A DNA stretch of 64,000 nt from Domibacillus epiphyticus (GTDB lineage: Bacteria; Bacillota; Bacilli; Bacillales; Domibacillaceae), in the NCBI RefSeq assembly GCF_001975785.1, contig NZ_MSFI01000001.1:62001-126000 (forward strand). The letters are read 5' to 3'. Shown here one piece after another: positions 9,705 through 21,563 of this stretch (position 1 is its first letter; each line of letters starts with the position of its first letter). A program made the position numbers and the translations under genes. Below the pieces are notes generated by a model, which saw only the letters and a list, made by a program, of their open reading frames with translations, was not told where the DNA came from and did not search any database.

Positions 9705-10163
9705 ATGTATTATATATTAACGCTGTTGGTCATTTTACTAGACCAGTGGACAAAATGGCTGATCGTGGCGTCAATGGAAATTGGCGAGAGCGTGAAAGTG
9801 ATCGATGATTTGCTGCATATAACATCACACCGGAACAGAGGAGCAGCATGGGGAATGCTGGAAGGGCAATTTTGGCTTTTTTATATTATTACGGTTGTCG
9901 TCGTCGTAGCCATTATTTATTTCATGCAGACAGAGGCAAAAGGGAAACCTTTAATGAAGACGTCTTTGGCTATATTGCTTGGCGGTGCGATTGGTAATTT
10001 TATTGACCGGCTGTTTCGCGGTGAAGTTGTTGATTTTGTACAAACGTTTATTCTGGGGTATCATTTCCCTATCTTCAATATTGCCGACGCAGCATTGACG
10101 ATAGGTGTCCTGTTATTGTTTGGCGCAATGTTTATTGAAGACCGAAAAGGAAAGAAGGAATAG
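9705..10163 (+). CDS. lspA: Signal peptidase II (lipoprotein signal peptidase)
   Basis: Membrane aspartic protease that removes signal peptides from diacylglyceryl-modified prolipoproteins. The 152-residue product has four hydrophobic segments. The two catalytic aspartates are Asp101 in GNFIDRLFRGEVVDF and Asp128 in FNIADAALTIG; the conserved Asp13 (LDQWTK) and NRGAAWG are also present. ATG 9705 follows ATAGGAGGAA. The next gene, an RluD-type pseudouridine synthase, begins one base after the stop, the arrangement found in most Firmicutes. Confidence 0.97.
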   Translation: MYYILTLLVILLDQWTKWLIVASMEIGESVKVIDDLLHITSHRNRGAAWGMLEGQFWLFYIITVVVVVAIIYFMQTEAKGKPLMKTSLAILLGGAIGNFIDRLFRGEVVDFVQTFILGYHFPIFNIADAALTIGVLLLFGAMFIEDRKGKKE

Positions 10164-10164
10164 G

Positions 10165-11076
10165 ATGGAAAAGATACAGTTTACTGTTAAGGAAGAAGAA
10201 AATGGAAGCCGTATAGATAAATTGGCTGCAGCACAGGATGAACAGTTTTCCCGTACACAAGTGCAGGAATGGTTAAAGGAAGGCCGGGTTCTCGTGAATG
10301 ATAAACCGGTGAAGCCAAACTATAAAGCGGCTTCAGGCGATGAAGTTGTCATTCACATTCCAGAACCGGAAGAATTACAAATTGAAGCGGAAGACTTGAA
10401 TCTTGATGTGTATTATGAAGATGCGGACGTCATCGTAGTTAACAAACCACGGGGCATGGTTGTGCATCCGGCACCGGGCCACGTGACCGGTACACTTGTA
10501 AACGGCTTGCTGTTTCACTGTAAGGATTTATCAGGGATTAACGGCGTCATGCGTCCTGGAATTGTCCACCGCATTGATAAAGACACGTCCGGACTTTTAA
10601 TGGTTGCAAAAAATGACCTGGCTCATGAAAAGCTTGTAAATCAACTTGTAGAAAAATCAGTAACGAGAAAATACAAAGCGATTGTGCACGGGGTTATTCA
10701 ACATGATTTTGGCACAATAGATGCACCAATTGGCCGCGATACGAAAGACCGCCAAAAAATGGCTGTCATTGATCATGGGAAAGTGGCCGTCACGCATTTT
10801 CATGTCATCGAACGATTCCATGACTTCACGCTTGTTGAATGTGAACTTGAAACAGGACGGACTCATCAAATTCGCGTTCATATGAAATATATCGGTTTCC
10901 CGCTGGCAGGAGACCCGAAATATGGGCCGAGAAAAACGCTTAATATTGACGGACAGGCACTCCATGCAGGAGTGCTCGGCTTTGTTCACCCCCGTACGGG
11001 TGAGTATGTGGAGTTTGAAGCACCCGCTCCGAAAGAATTCGAAGACCTTATCTTTGAACTGAAGAAAAACATTTGA
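10165..11076 (+). CDS. RluD-family 23S rRNA pseudouridine synthase (YlyB)
   Basis: A 303-residue RluA/RluD-type pseudouridine synthase. It has an N-terminal S4 RNA-binding domain (about residues 15-75) and a catalytic domain with the active-site motif HRIDKDTSGLL, where the Asp is the nucleophile, plus VNKPRGMVVHPAPGH and TGRTHQIRVHM. By order, immediately after lspA and before pyrR, it matches B. subtilis YlyB, whose target is assumed to be 23S rRNA. ATG 10165 follows GAAAGAAGGAA and almost touches the lspA stop. Its stop codon overlaps the -35 box of the pyr promoter. Confidence 0.93.
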   Translation: MEKIQFTVKEEENGSRIDKLAAAQDEQFSRTQVQEWLKEGRVLVNDKPVKPNYKAASGDEVVIHIPEPEELQIEAEDLNLDVYYEDADVIVVNKPRGMVVHPAPGHVTGTLVNGLLFHCKDLSGINGVMRPGIVHRIDKDTSGLLMVAKNDLAHEKLVNQLVEKSVTRKYKAIVHGVIQHDFGTIDAPIGRDTKDRQKMAVIDHGKVAVTHFHVIERFHDFTLVECELETGRTHQIRVHMKYIGFPLAGDPKYGPRKTLNIDGQALHAGVLGFVHPRTGEYVEFEAPAPKEFEDLIFELKKNI

Positions 11077-11101
11077 CATTCGGCTTTTTAATGGGTAAAC
11101 T
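11073..11101 (+). promoter_or_regulatory. Sigma-A promoter of the pyr operon
   Basis: TTGACA (11073-11078) and TAAACT (11096-11101) with a 17-base spacer. The -35 box includes the stop codon of the preceding pseudouridine synthase gene, and the leader with the first PyrR attenuator follows. Confidence 0.9.
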
Positions 11102-11130
11102 GAATGCAGTTGAATAAGAACCTTTAAAGA

Positions 11131-11784
<654 letters not shown>

Positions 11785-11788
11785 AAAT

Positions 11789-11949
11789 GAATGTTAGAGT
11801 AAGAGTCCTGTGAGACTTAATGAACATTGAAAACCTTTTAAGAGTGCACGAGAGGCATTTAAGGGTGAAATCGGTCTGCACGCTTGTGCAGTACAGCTTC
11901 GTTATGCTGTATAGACGAAAAAACACCCTTTTTGCAAGGGTGTTTTTTT
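11789..11949 (+). promoter_or_regulatory. PyrR-dependent attenuator 2 (pyrR-pyrB gap)
   Basis: The binding hairpin has AGTCCTGTGAGACT (11804-11817), a CTGTGA hexaloop closed by AGTC/GACT, and an outer stem AATGTT/AACATT (11790-11795 and 11823-11828). The terminator pairs AAACACCCTT (11921-11930) with AAGGGTGTTT (11936-11945), then seven T. A second, degenerate PyrR-box-like hairpin stands at 11833-11866, and a branched inverted repeat (GTCT...AGAC) at about 11874-11916; their role is unknown. Confidence 0.9.
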
Positions 11950-11975
11950 CATGAAAACGGAGGCGGAAATCGATA

Positions 11976-12884
11976 ATGAAAAATTTAGTTTCAATTAGGG
12001 ATTTGAATAAAGATGAAATTTTGTTAATATTAATGCAGGCACAAAAATTTGCGGAAGGTGAAAGCTGGTCGCCGGATGAGAAGTTGTTTGTCGCAAATTT
12101 ATTTTTTGAAGCGAGTACAAGAACAAAAACAAGCTTTGAAATGGCCGAACGAAAATTGGGATTGGATGTCATCCCGTTTGATGTCGGAAGCTCAAGTGTA
12201 TTAAAAGGGGAAACGTTGTATGATACAGTGCGGACGCTTGAAGCAATCGGGGTTAATGCGGTAGTTGTTCGGCACGAAGAGGATGCATATTACGACGAGC
12301 TTGTCGGCCATATCGATATTCCTGTTATAAACGCCGGTGATGGATGTGGACAGCACCCGACACAATGTCTTCTAGATCTGTTGACGATTCAACAGGAGTT
12401 TAGTTCATTTGATGGGTTGAAAATAGGCATAGTCGGTGATATCCGCCATAGCCGGGTAGCACGGTCAAATGCAGAAGCGCTCAGGCGACTAGGAGCGGAT
12501 GTTAAATTTTCAGGACCGCCGGAATGGTTTGAAGAAGATTTCCTGAATTCGGGGGGATTTGTGGAAATCGATGAATTAGTTGAACAGGTTGATGCATTAA
12601 TGCTGCTCCGTATTCAACATGAGCGCCACCAGGTTGCTTCATCAATGACAAAAGAAGAATACCACATTCGTTACGGACTGACAGAAGAGCGGGAAAGCCG
12701 GATGAAAGAGGGGAGCATTATTATGCACCCGGCGCCGGTAAACCGTGACGCAGAGATTGCAGACAACCTCGTGGAATGCCGGCGTTCGCGTATATTTAAG
12801 CAGATGGAAAATGGCGTGTTCGTTCGGATGGCCGTACTAAAAGGGGTACTTGAAGGGAGATTGGCAAATGAACTGGTTAATTAA
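11976..12884 (+). CDS. pyrB: Aspartate carbamoyltransferase catalytic subunit
   Basis: Catalyses the first committed step of pyrimidine synthesis, carbamoyl phosphate plus aspartate to carbamoyl aspartate. The 302-residue protein has the carbamoyl-phosphate loop [11 protein letters not shown], the 80s-loop region [19 protein letters not shown] and the aspartate-binding LRIQHERH. No regulatory PyrI is present, as expected for Bacillus, where control is through PyrR. The AUG follows GGAGG by 12 bases, a rather long spacing, and pyrC overlaps its last 17 bases. Confidence 0.98.
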   Translation: MKNLVSIRDLNKDEILLILMQAQKFAEGESWSPDEKLFVANLFFEASTRTKTSFEMAERKLGLDVIPFDVGSSSVLKGETLYDTVRTLEAIGVNAVVVRHEEDAYYDELVGHIDIPVINAGDGCGQHPTQCLLDLLTIQQEFSSFDGLKIGIVGDIRHSRVARSNAEALRRLGADVKFSGPPEWFEEDFLNSGGFVEIDELVEQVDALMLLRIQHERHQVASSMTKEEYHIRYGLTEERESRMKEGSIIMHPAPVNRDAEIADNLVECRRSRIFKQMENGVFVRMAVLKGVLEGRLANELVN

Positions 12885-14148
12885 AAATGCACAGGTTTTA
12901 ACTGATAACGGGGAATTAAGCAAAGCAGATCTTCGCATTCAAGATGGCAAAATTGCTGAAATTGGAGTGGAACTTGCTGCATCAACAGAAGAAGTAATCG
13001 ATGCAGGAGGAAATCTCGTAGTACCAGGGTTTGTTGATTTACATGTTCATTTGCGTGAGCCGGGCGGCGAGCATAAAGAAACGATTGACTCAGGTACATT
13101 GGCTGCGGCAAAAGGCGGTTTTACAACGATTGCAGCAATGCCAAATACCCGTCCTGTACCAGATACAAAAGAAAATCTGCAAAAAGTGAACAGCTTAATT
13201 GATGAAAAAGCACACGTACGCGTTTTGCCATATACTTCGATTACAATTCGTCAGGCTGGAAAAGAACTCGTCGACTTTTCCGTTTTAAAAGATAACGGTG
13301 CATTTGCTTTTACAGATGACGGCGTTGGCGTTCAAGAAGCAGGTATGATGCATGATGCGATGAAACAAGCTGCATCGATCGACATGCCCATCGTTGCGCA
13401 CTGTGAAGATAACAGCCTGATTTATGGAGGAGCGGTTCACGAAGGGGAATTCTCAAAACGTGAAGGCATTCCGGGAATTCCGTCCATTTGCGAATCCGTT
13501 CAGATTGCCCGGGATGTATTGCTTGCTGAAAACACAGGCTGCCATTACCATGTATGCCACGTCAGTACGAAAGAATCGGTCCGCGTTATACGGGATGCGA
13601 AAAAGGCAGGTATCCGTGTAACGGGAGAAGTAACACCGCATCACCTCGTGTTAACTGAACTCGATATTCCAGGTCAGGATCCAAACTTCAAAATGAACCC
13701 GCCTTTGCGCGGGGAGGAAGATAGAGCCGCTTTAATCGAAGGACTGCTTGACGGCACCATTGATTTTATTGCAACGGATCATGCGCCGCATACAGCCGAA
13801 GAAAAAGCAGCCGGCATTCAAAAAGCGCCATTTGGCATTACGGGATTTGAAACAGCATTCCCGCTTTTATATACAGAGCTCGTTCAAAAGAAAGTCATTT
13901 CATTAAAACAGCTCGTTGACTGGATGACAATCATCCCTTCAAACACTTTCAATCTACCATTCGGCCGTTTGGAAGAAGGTGCTGCGGCAGATATAACGGT
14001 TATTGACCTTGAAACAGTAAAAGAAGTCGACCCTGAGTCGTTCTTATCTAAAGGAAAAAACACGCCATTTACAGGCCGGAAGCTTGCGGGCTGGCCAATA
14101 GCAACATTTTTTGAAGGAAATCTTGTATGGCAGGAAGGAAAGGAATAA
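12868..14148 (+). CDS. pyrC: Dihydroorotase
   Basis: Zinc amidohydrolase that closes carbamoyl aspartate to dihydroorotate. The 426-residue product is a class I dihydroorotase, with the metal motif [10 protein letters not shown] (about residues 59-68), further metal ligands in HCEDNS and CHVSTKES, and the catalytic Asp in ATDHAPH. ATG 12868 lies inside the end of pyrB (17-base overlap) and follows GAAGGGAGA; the alternative ATG at 12850 would deepen the overlap. carA begins two bases after the stop. Confidence 0.97.
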   Translation: MNWLIKNAQVLTDNGELSKADLRIQDGKIAEIGVELAASTEEVIDAGGNLVVPGFVDLHVHLREPGGEHKETIDSGTLAAAKGGFTTIAAMPNTRPVPDTKENLQKVNSLIDEKAHVRVLPYTSITIRQAGKELVDFSVLKDNGAFAFTDDGVGVQEAGMMHDAMKQAASIDMPIVAHCEDNSLIYGGAVHEGEFSKREGIPGIPSICESVQIARDVLLAENTGCHYHVCHVSTKESVRVIRDAKKAGIRVTGEVTPHHLVLTELDIPGQDPNFKMNPPLRGEEDRAALIEGLLDGTIDFIATDHAPHTAEEKAAGIQKAPFGITGFETAFPLLYTELVQKKVISLKQLVDWMTIIPSNTFNLPFGRLEEGAAADITVIDLETVKEVDPESFLSKGKNTPFTGRKLAGWPIATFFEGNLVWQEGKE

Positions 14149-14150
14149 TC

Positions 14151-15242
14151 ATGAAAAAACAGCTGATTTTAGAAGATGGAACGGTATTTGCCGGTGAAGG
14201 ATTTGGCAGCAATAAAGAAATTACAGGTGAAGTTGTTTTTACAACCGGTATGACTGGTTACCAGGAAACACTATCTGATCCCTCCTACTGTGGACAGATC
14301 GTCACATTCACCTATCCGTTAATCGGAAACTACGGAGTAAACCGTGACGACTTTGAAACAATTCAGCCCGCTGTAAAAGCACTCGTTGTGAAAGAAGCAG
14401 CAGATTTCCCATCTAATTTCAGAAGCGAATTTTCAATAGATGAATATTTGAAAATGAAAGACATTCCAGGGATTTCTGGTATTGATACACGTAAACTAAC
14501 ACGCATTATCCGTCAATATGGTGCGTTAAAGGGAGCCATTGTTTCTGCGGATGTAAATGCTGAAGAGGTTGTCCATCGTCTACAGGCAACAGTTTTACCA
14601 ACGGATCAAGTTGCACAAGTGTCAACAAAATCCGCTTATCCGAGCCCGGGCCGCGGCTTCCGCGTAGTGCTAATCGATTTTGGTATGAAACACGGCATTT
14701 TGCGGGAGTTAAATAAACGCGACTGTGACGTGATCGTCGTTCCGCATGATACAACCGGCGAGCAAATTATGCAATTTAAACCGGATGGAATTATGCTGAC
14801 AAATGGACCAGGAAACCCGAAAGATGTACCGTACGCGATTGAAACAATAAAATTTTTAATCGGAAAAGTGCCGATTTTCGGTATTTGCCTTGGCCATCAG
14901 TTGTTCGCACTTGCCTCAGGTGCTGATACATTCAGATTAAAATTTGGCCATCGCGGTTCAAATCATCCAGTAAAAGACCTTGAAACGGGCCGGACAGCGT
15001 TGACTTCACAAAACCACGGATATGCCGTAAGTGAAGAATCGATTGCGAAAACAGACTTGAAAGTAACTCATGTGGCCTTAAATGATGGAACAGTAGAAGG
15101 CCTTGCTCATAAAGAATATCCTGTCTTTACGGTTCAGTATCACCCTGAAGCTTCACCAGGACCAGAAGACGATAACATTTTATTCGACCGTTTTATTAAA
15201 ATGATGAAAGAGAACGCTGTAAAGGAGACTCAACATGCCTAA
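14151..15242 (+). CDS. carA: Carbamoyl phosphate synthase small (glutaminase) subunit, pyrimidine-specific
   Basis: Glutamine amidotransferase subunit supplying ammonia to the large subunit; called pyrAA in B. subtilis. At 363 residues it has the CPSase small-chain domain ([19 protein letters not shown]) and a class I glutaminase domain with the Cys nucleophile in [15 protein letters not shown] and the His-Glu pair in [15 protein letters not shown] 14151 follows GGAAAGGAA, two bases after pyrC. Its end overlaps carB by eight bases. Its place in the pyr operon marks it as the pyrimidine, not arginine, enzyme. Confidence 0.97.
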   Translation: MKKQLILEDGTVFAGEGFGSNKEITGEVVFTTGMTGYQETLSDPSYCGQIVTFTYPLIGNYGVNRDDFETIQPAVKALVVKEAADFPSNFRSEFSIDEYLKMKDIPGISGIDTRKLTRIIRQYGALKGAIVSADVNAEEVVHRLQATVLPTDQVAQVSTKSAYPSPGRGFRVVLIDFGMKHGILRELNKRDCDVIVVPHDTTGEQIMQFKPDGIMLTNGPGNPKDVPYAIETIKFLIGKVPIFGICLGHQLFALASGADTFRLKFGHRGSNHPVKDLETGRTALTSQNHGYAVSEESIAKTDLKVTHVALNDGTVEGLAHKEYPVFTVQYHPEASPGPEDDNILFDRFIKMMKENAVKETQHA

Positions 15243-18200
15243 ACGTACAGACATCAAAAGTATATTAGTAATTGGCTCTGGTCCAATCGTGATCGGCCAG
15301 GCAGCAGAATTTGACTACGCAGGAACACAGGCGTGCCTGGCATTAAAAGAAGAAGGATACCGTGTTATTCTTGTGAACTCCAACCCGGCAACAATCATGA
15401 CGGATACAGAAATTGCGGATGCAGTCTATATCGAACCCATCACGCTTGAATTTGTCCGCCGTATTATTCAAAAGGAACGTCCAGACGCAATCTTGCCGAC
15501 ACTTGGCGGGCAAACAGGCTTGAACATGGCAGTTGAACTTGCGAATGCAGGCGTTCTTGAAGAACATAATGTGGAAGTACTCGGAACGAAATTGTCTGCG
15601 ATTGAGCAGGCGGAAGACCGTGACTTGTTCCGTACGTTAATGAATGATTTAAATGAACCGGTACCGGAAAGTGAAATTATTCATACTCTTGAAGAAGCGT
15701 ACGGTTTTGTTGAACAAATCGGCTATCCGGTCATTGTCCGCCCTGCCTATACACTTGGCGGTACAGGCGGCGGTATTTGTGCAAATGAAGAAGAATTAAT
15801 TGAAACGGTCACAAACGGGTTAAAACAAAGTCCAGTGACACAATGTCTTCTTGAAAAAAGCATTGCAGGTTTTAAAGAGATTGAATATGAAGTAATGCGC
15901 GACTCGAACGACAATGCAATTGTTGTTTGTAATATGGAAAATATTGATCCGGTCGGCGTTCATACAGGTGACTCAATTGTAGTAGCGCCAAGCCAGACCC
16001 TTACAGACCGCGAATATCAAATGCTTCGCAACACGTCATTGAAAATCATTCGTGCTCTTGGCATCGAAGGCGGTTGTAATGTTCAGCTTGCACTTGACCC
16101 ATACAGCTTCCAATACTACATCATTGAAGTAAATCCACGGGTTAGCCGTTCTTCTGCTCTTGCATCAAAGGCAACAGGATACCCGATCGCAAAACTGGCT
16201 GCGAAAATTGCGGTGGGATTAACACTTGATGAAATGATGAACCCTGTTACAGGGAAAACATATGCTTGCTTCGAACCTGCCCTTGATTATATCGTATCGA
16301 AAATTCCACGCTGGCCGTTCGATAAATTCGAGCATGCGAACCGTACACTCGGAACACAAATGAAAGCGACAGGGGAAGTCATGGCAATCGGGCGTACGTT
16401 TGAAGAGTCAATGTTAAAAGCAGTTCGCTCACTTGAAAGCGGGGTTTACCACCTGTCTCTTGATGAGATTGCAGATAAAGATGATTCTTTCATTGAAAAA
16501 CGCATCCGTAAAGCAGGGGATGAACGTTTATTCTACCTCGGTGAAGCACTGCGCCGCGGTGTGACAATCGAAACAATTCATGAATGGAGCCAGATTGATC
16601 TTTTCTTCTTGAAAAAATTTGAAAACATCGTACGTTTTGAAAAAGAAGTGGAAAATAATCCTTTCCATATAGAAACAGCAAAAAAAGCAAAAGAACTAGG
16701 GTTTGCTGACAGAACAATTGCAAAAGCATGGGGAGTAAAAGAAAAAGACGTTTACGACTGGCGTAAGGAAAACGGCATAACACCAGTATTTAAAACAGTT
16801 GATACATGTGCCGCGGAGTTTGAATCTGAAACACCATACTATTACGGAACATACGAAGAAGAAAATGAGTCCATTGTGACAGATCGTAAATCCGTTGTCG
16901 TTCTCGGCTCCGGGCCGATCCGAATCGGGCAAGGCGTTGAGTTTGATTACGCGACAGTGCACTCCGTATGGGCACTGAAAGAAGCGGGTTATGAAGCGAT
17001 TATCATCAACAACAACCCAGAAACGGTTTCAACCGACTTCAGTATTTCTGATAAGCTATATTTTGAGCCATTAACAATTGAAGATGTCATGCATATTATC
17101 GATCTGGAAAAACCAGAAGGCGTTGTGGTTCAATTTGGTGGTCAGACAGCGATCAATCTGGCAGCTAAGCTGGTTGAACATGGCGTGAAAATTCTTGGCA
17201 CAAGCTTAGAAGACGTAGACCGTGCGGAAAACCGCGACAAATTTGAACAGGCTTTGCAGGAACTTGACGTACCGCAGCCGCTCGGCAAAACAGCATTTTC
17301 TGTTGAAACAGCAGTAGAAATCGCTAACAGCATCGGCTATCCGGTACTTGTTCGCCCTTCGTACGTACTTGGCGGACGTGCAATGGAAATCGTCTATAAA
17401 GAAGCCGAACTGCTTCAATACATGAAAAATGCAGTGAAAGTTAATCCAGAACACCCAGTCTTGATCGACCGCTATTTAACAGGAAAAGAAATCGAAGTGG
17501 ATGCCATTTCCGACGGTACTAACGTTGTGATTCCGGGCATCATGGAGCATATTGAGCGTGCGGGTGTTCACTCTGGCGACTCTATCGCGGTTTATCCGCC
17601 GCAAAAATTGACGGAAGACCAGAAAGCGAAAATCATTGAGTATACAGTAAAGCTTGCAAAAGGCTTGAATATTGTCGGCCTTCTTAATATCCAATATGTG
17701 ATTTCAAAAGGCGAAGTATACGTAATCGAGGTGAATCCTCGTTCAAGCCGCACTGTGCCGTTTTTAAGTAAAATTACAAACGTGCCGATGGCGAATCTTG
17801 CAACGAAAGCGATCATGGGGCATTCATTGAAAGAGATGGGCTATGAAACAGGTCTCGTTCCTGAAAAAGAAGGCGTGTATGTAAAAGTGCCGGTCTTCTC
17901 ATTTGCTAAACTACGCCGTGTCGACACAACTCTAGGCCCTGAGATGAAATCAACGGGTGAGGTAATGGGGAAAGATTCAACGGTTGAAAAAGCGTTGTAC
18001 AAAGGCCTCGTTGCATCCGGTATGAAGATCCCAACGAAGGGTGCTGTCCTCTTGACAGTAGCGGATAAAGATAAAGAAGAAGCACTTATACTGTCAAAAC
18101 GTTTCCACAATATCGGCTTCCAGCTGCTTGCAACATACGGAACTGCAAACTTGATCCGTGAATCAGGTGTTCCGGTTGAAACAGTTGCGAAAGTCGGCGC

Positions 18201-18437
18201 GAAAGGACCAGACATGCTGGATACAATTCGCGGCGGCCAGGCGCAATTTATTATTAACACATTGACAAAAGGCAAACAGCCGGCACGTGATGGATTCCGG
18301 ATCCGCCGTGAATCTGTTGAAAATGGCATCCCGTGCTTAACATCACTGGATACAGCACAGGCCATTTTAGAAGTTCTTGAATCTATGATCTTTAACGCAG
18401 AAGCAATGCCAAAACCGGCATTGGAGGCGATTCATTC

Positions 18438-18441
<4 letters not shown>
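15235..18441 (+). CDS. carB: Carbamoyl phosphate synthase large subunit, pyrimidine-specific
   Basis: Makes carbamoyl phosphate from bicarbonate, ammonia and two ATP; pyrAB in B. subtilis. The 1068-residue protein shows the internal duplication typical of the family: two ATP-grasp halves, each opening with a similar GSGPI(V/R)IGQ(A/G)xEFDYA motif (about residues 12-30 and 560-580), followed by [13 protein letters not shown] and [15 protein letters not shown]. The last 130 residues form the MGS-like allosteric domain. It overlaps carA by eight bases and pyrK by four (ATGA). Confidence 0.98.
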
Positions 18442-20124
<1,683 letters not shown>

Positions 20125-20125
<1 letters not shown>

Positions 20126-20838
20126 TGGAGAAAGAACCAATCATTGCACTTGATTTCCCTTCATGGGAGAAAACAGAACAATTTCTTGCGCCGTTTGGAA
20201 ATGAACAGCTTTATGTAAAAGTTGGCATGGAGCTTTATTTACAAAATGGACCGCTTATTATTAAACGGTTAAAAGAAATGAATCATCGTGTTTTTCTTGA
20301 TTTGAAACTTCATGATATTCCAAACACGGTCAAGCAGGCAATGAAGGGTCTCGCAGCGCTTGGTGTCGACATGATAAACGTTCATGCGGCGGGTGGCGTA
20401 GAAATGATGATAGCAGCGCGTGAAGGGCTAGATGAAGGTGCAAGGGGCGGTAAACGTCCTGTTTTGCTTGCTGTCACTCAGCTCACATCTACCTCTGAAG
20501 AAGGAATGAAAGCAGATCAGTTAATTACTGTTCCTCTTCATGAGTCTGTTCTTCACTACGCGAAAAAAGCAAAAGAATCTGGCTGCGACGGTGTTGTTTG
20601 CTCAGTTCTTGAAGCATCCGACATTCGTGATGCGTGTGGAACGGACTTTTACAAAGTGACCCCTGGTATCCGTTTGAAAGATGGAAATGCGGATGATCAG
20701 CAGCGCATCGCCGACCCGGAGAAAGCACGAGAAATCGGCTCGACAGCAATCGTTGTCGGACGTCCCATTACGAAGGCAGCTGATCCTGTTGCTGCATACC
20801 ATCACATTAAAACACTGTGGGGAGGAAACGTACGATGA
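20125..20838 (+). CDS. pyrF: Orotidine 5'-phosphate decarboxylase
   Basis: Last step of UMP synthesis. The 237-residue TIM-barrel enzyme has the catalytic Asp-Lys-Asp array in [16 protein letters not shown] (about residues 59-74), the substrate-binding start PIIALDFPS and the phosphate site [13 protein letters not shown] 20125 shares one base with the pyrD stop (TAATG), and pyrE overlaps its end by four bases. The tight packing suggests balanced translation with PyrE, the preceding step. Confidence 0.98.
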
Positions 20839-21461
20839 AAAAAGAGATTGCAGAAGAATTACTGAGAATCCGCGCAGTGTATTTGCAGCCAAACGATCCA
20901 TTTACATGGTCATCAGGCATGAAGTCACCTATTTATTGTGACAACCGTTTAACGTTGTCATATCCGGAAACACGTCAGAAAATAGCTGACGGACTCGCTA
21001 AATTGATTAATGAGCACTTCCCTGAAGCTGAAATCGTAGCTGGTACCGCTACAGCGGGGATTCCGCATGCAGCATGGGTATCGGACGTGTTAAATCTTCC
21101 GATGTGCTATGTCCGTTCTAAAGCAAAAGAACACGGCAAAGGGAATCAAATTGAAGGCAAAATTGACCGTGGCGCGAAAGTCGTCGTGATCGAGGATTTA
21201 ATTTCAACAGGCGGCAGCGCAATCACCGCAGCAGAGGCTCTTCGCGATGCGGGCTGTGACGTTCTTGGCGTTGCAGCGATCTTTACATACGGTTTATCAA
21301 AAGGGGACGCACGTCTTTCAGATGCAGACCTATCAGCTGTAGCTCTTAGTGATTATGATGCATTAATTGAAGTAGCTGCTGAGAAAAACTACGTGGCATC
21401 TAGCGACCTTGAAACATTAAAACAATGGAAAGAAAACCCTGATGCATGGGGCGGGAAATAA
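20835..21461 (+). CDS. pyrE: Orotate phosphoribosyltransferase
   Basis: Converts orotate and PRPP to orotidine 5'-phosphate. The 208-residue protein has the type I PRTase PRPP motif [19 protein letters not shown] (about residues 116-134), the flexible loop [15 protein letters not shown] and the orotate-binding region near [19 protein letters not shown] 20835 overlaps the pyrF stop (ATGA) and follows GGGGAGGAAA; the in-frame ATG at 20817 is rejected. This is the last gene of the operon and a terminator follows. Confidence 0.98.
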   Translation: MKKEIAEELLRIRAVYLQPNDPFTWSSGMKSPIYCDNRLTLSYPETRQKIADGLAKLINEHFPEAEIVAGTATAGIPHAAWVSDVLNLPMCYVRSKAKEHGKGNQIEGKIDRGAKVVVIEDLISTGGSAITAAEALRDAGCDVLGVAAIFTYGLSKGDARLSDADLSAVALSDYDALIEVAAEKNYVASSDLETLKQWKENPDAWGGK

Positions 21462-21463
21462 AA

Positions 21464-21490
21464 CGGTCACGAATTTGTGACCGATTTTTT
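21464..21490 (+). terminator. Rho-independent terminator of the pyr operon
   Basis: CGGTCAC (21464-21470) pairs with GTGACCG (21477-21483) across a six-base loop and is followed by ATTTTTT. It lies three bases after the pyrE stop codon. Confidence 0.85.
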
Positions 21491-21522
21491 ATTGCCTGCA
21501 ACGATTATAATTAGAATTGATA

Positions 21523-21560
21523 GCAAAAAAGAACCTGAGCAGATGGATGCTCAGGTTCTT
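21523..21560 (-). terminator. Rho-independent terminator of rqcH (minus strand)
   Basis: A perfect 13-bp inverted repeat, AAGAACCTGAGCA (21529-21541) with TGCTCAGGTTCTT (21548-21560), followed on the minus strand by a T6 run. It ends the convergent rqcH transcript just before the pyr operon terminator. Confidence 0.88.
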
Positions 21561-21563
21561 CTT

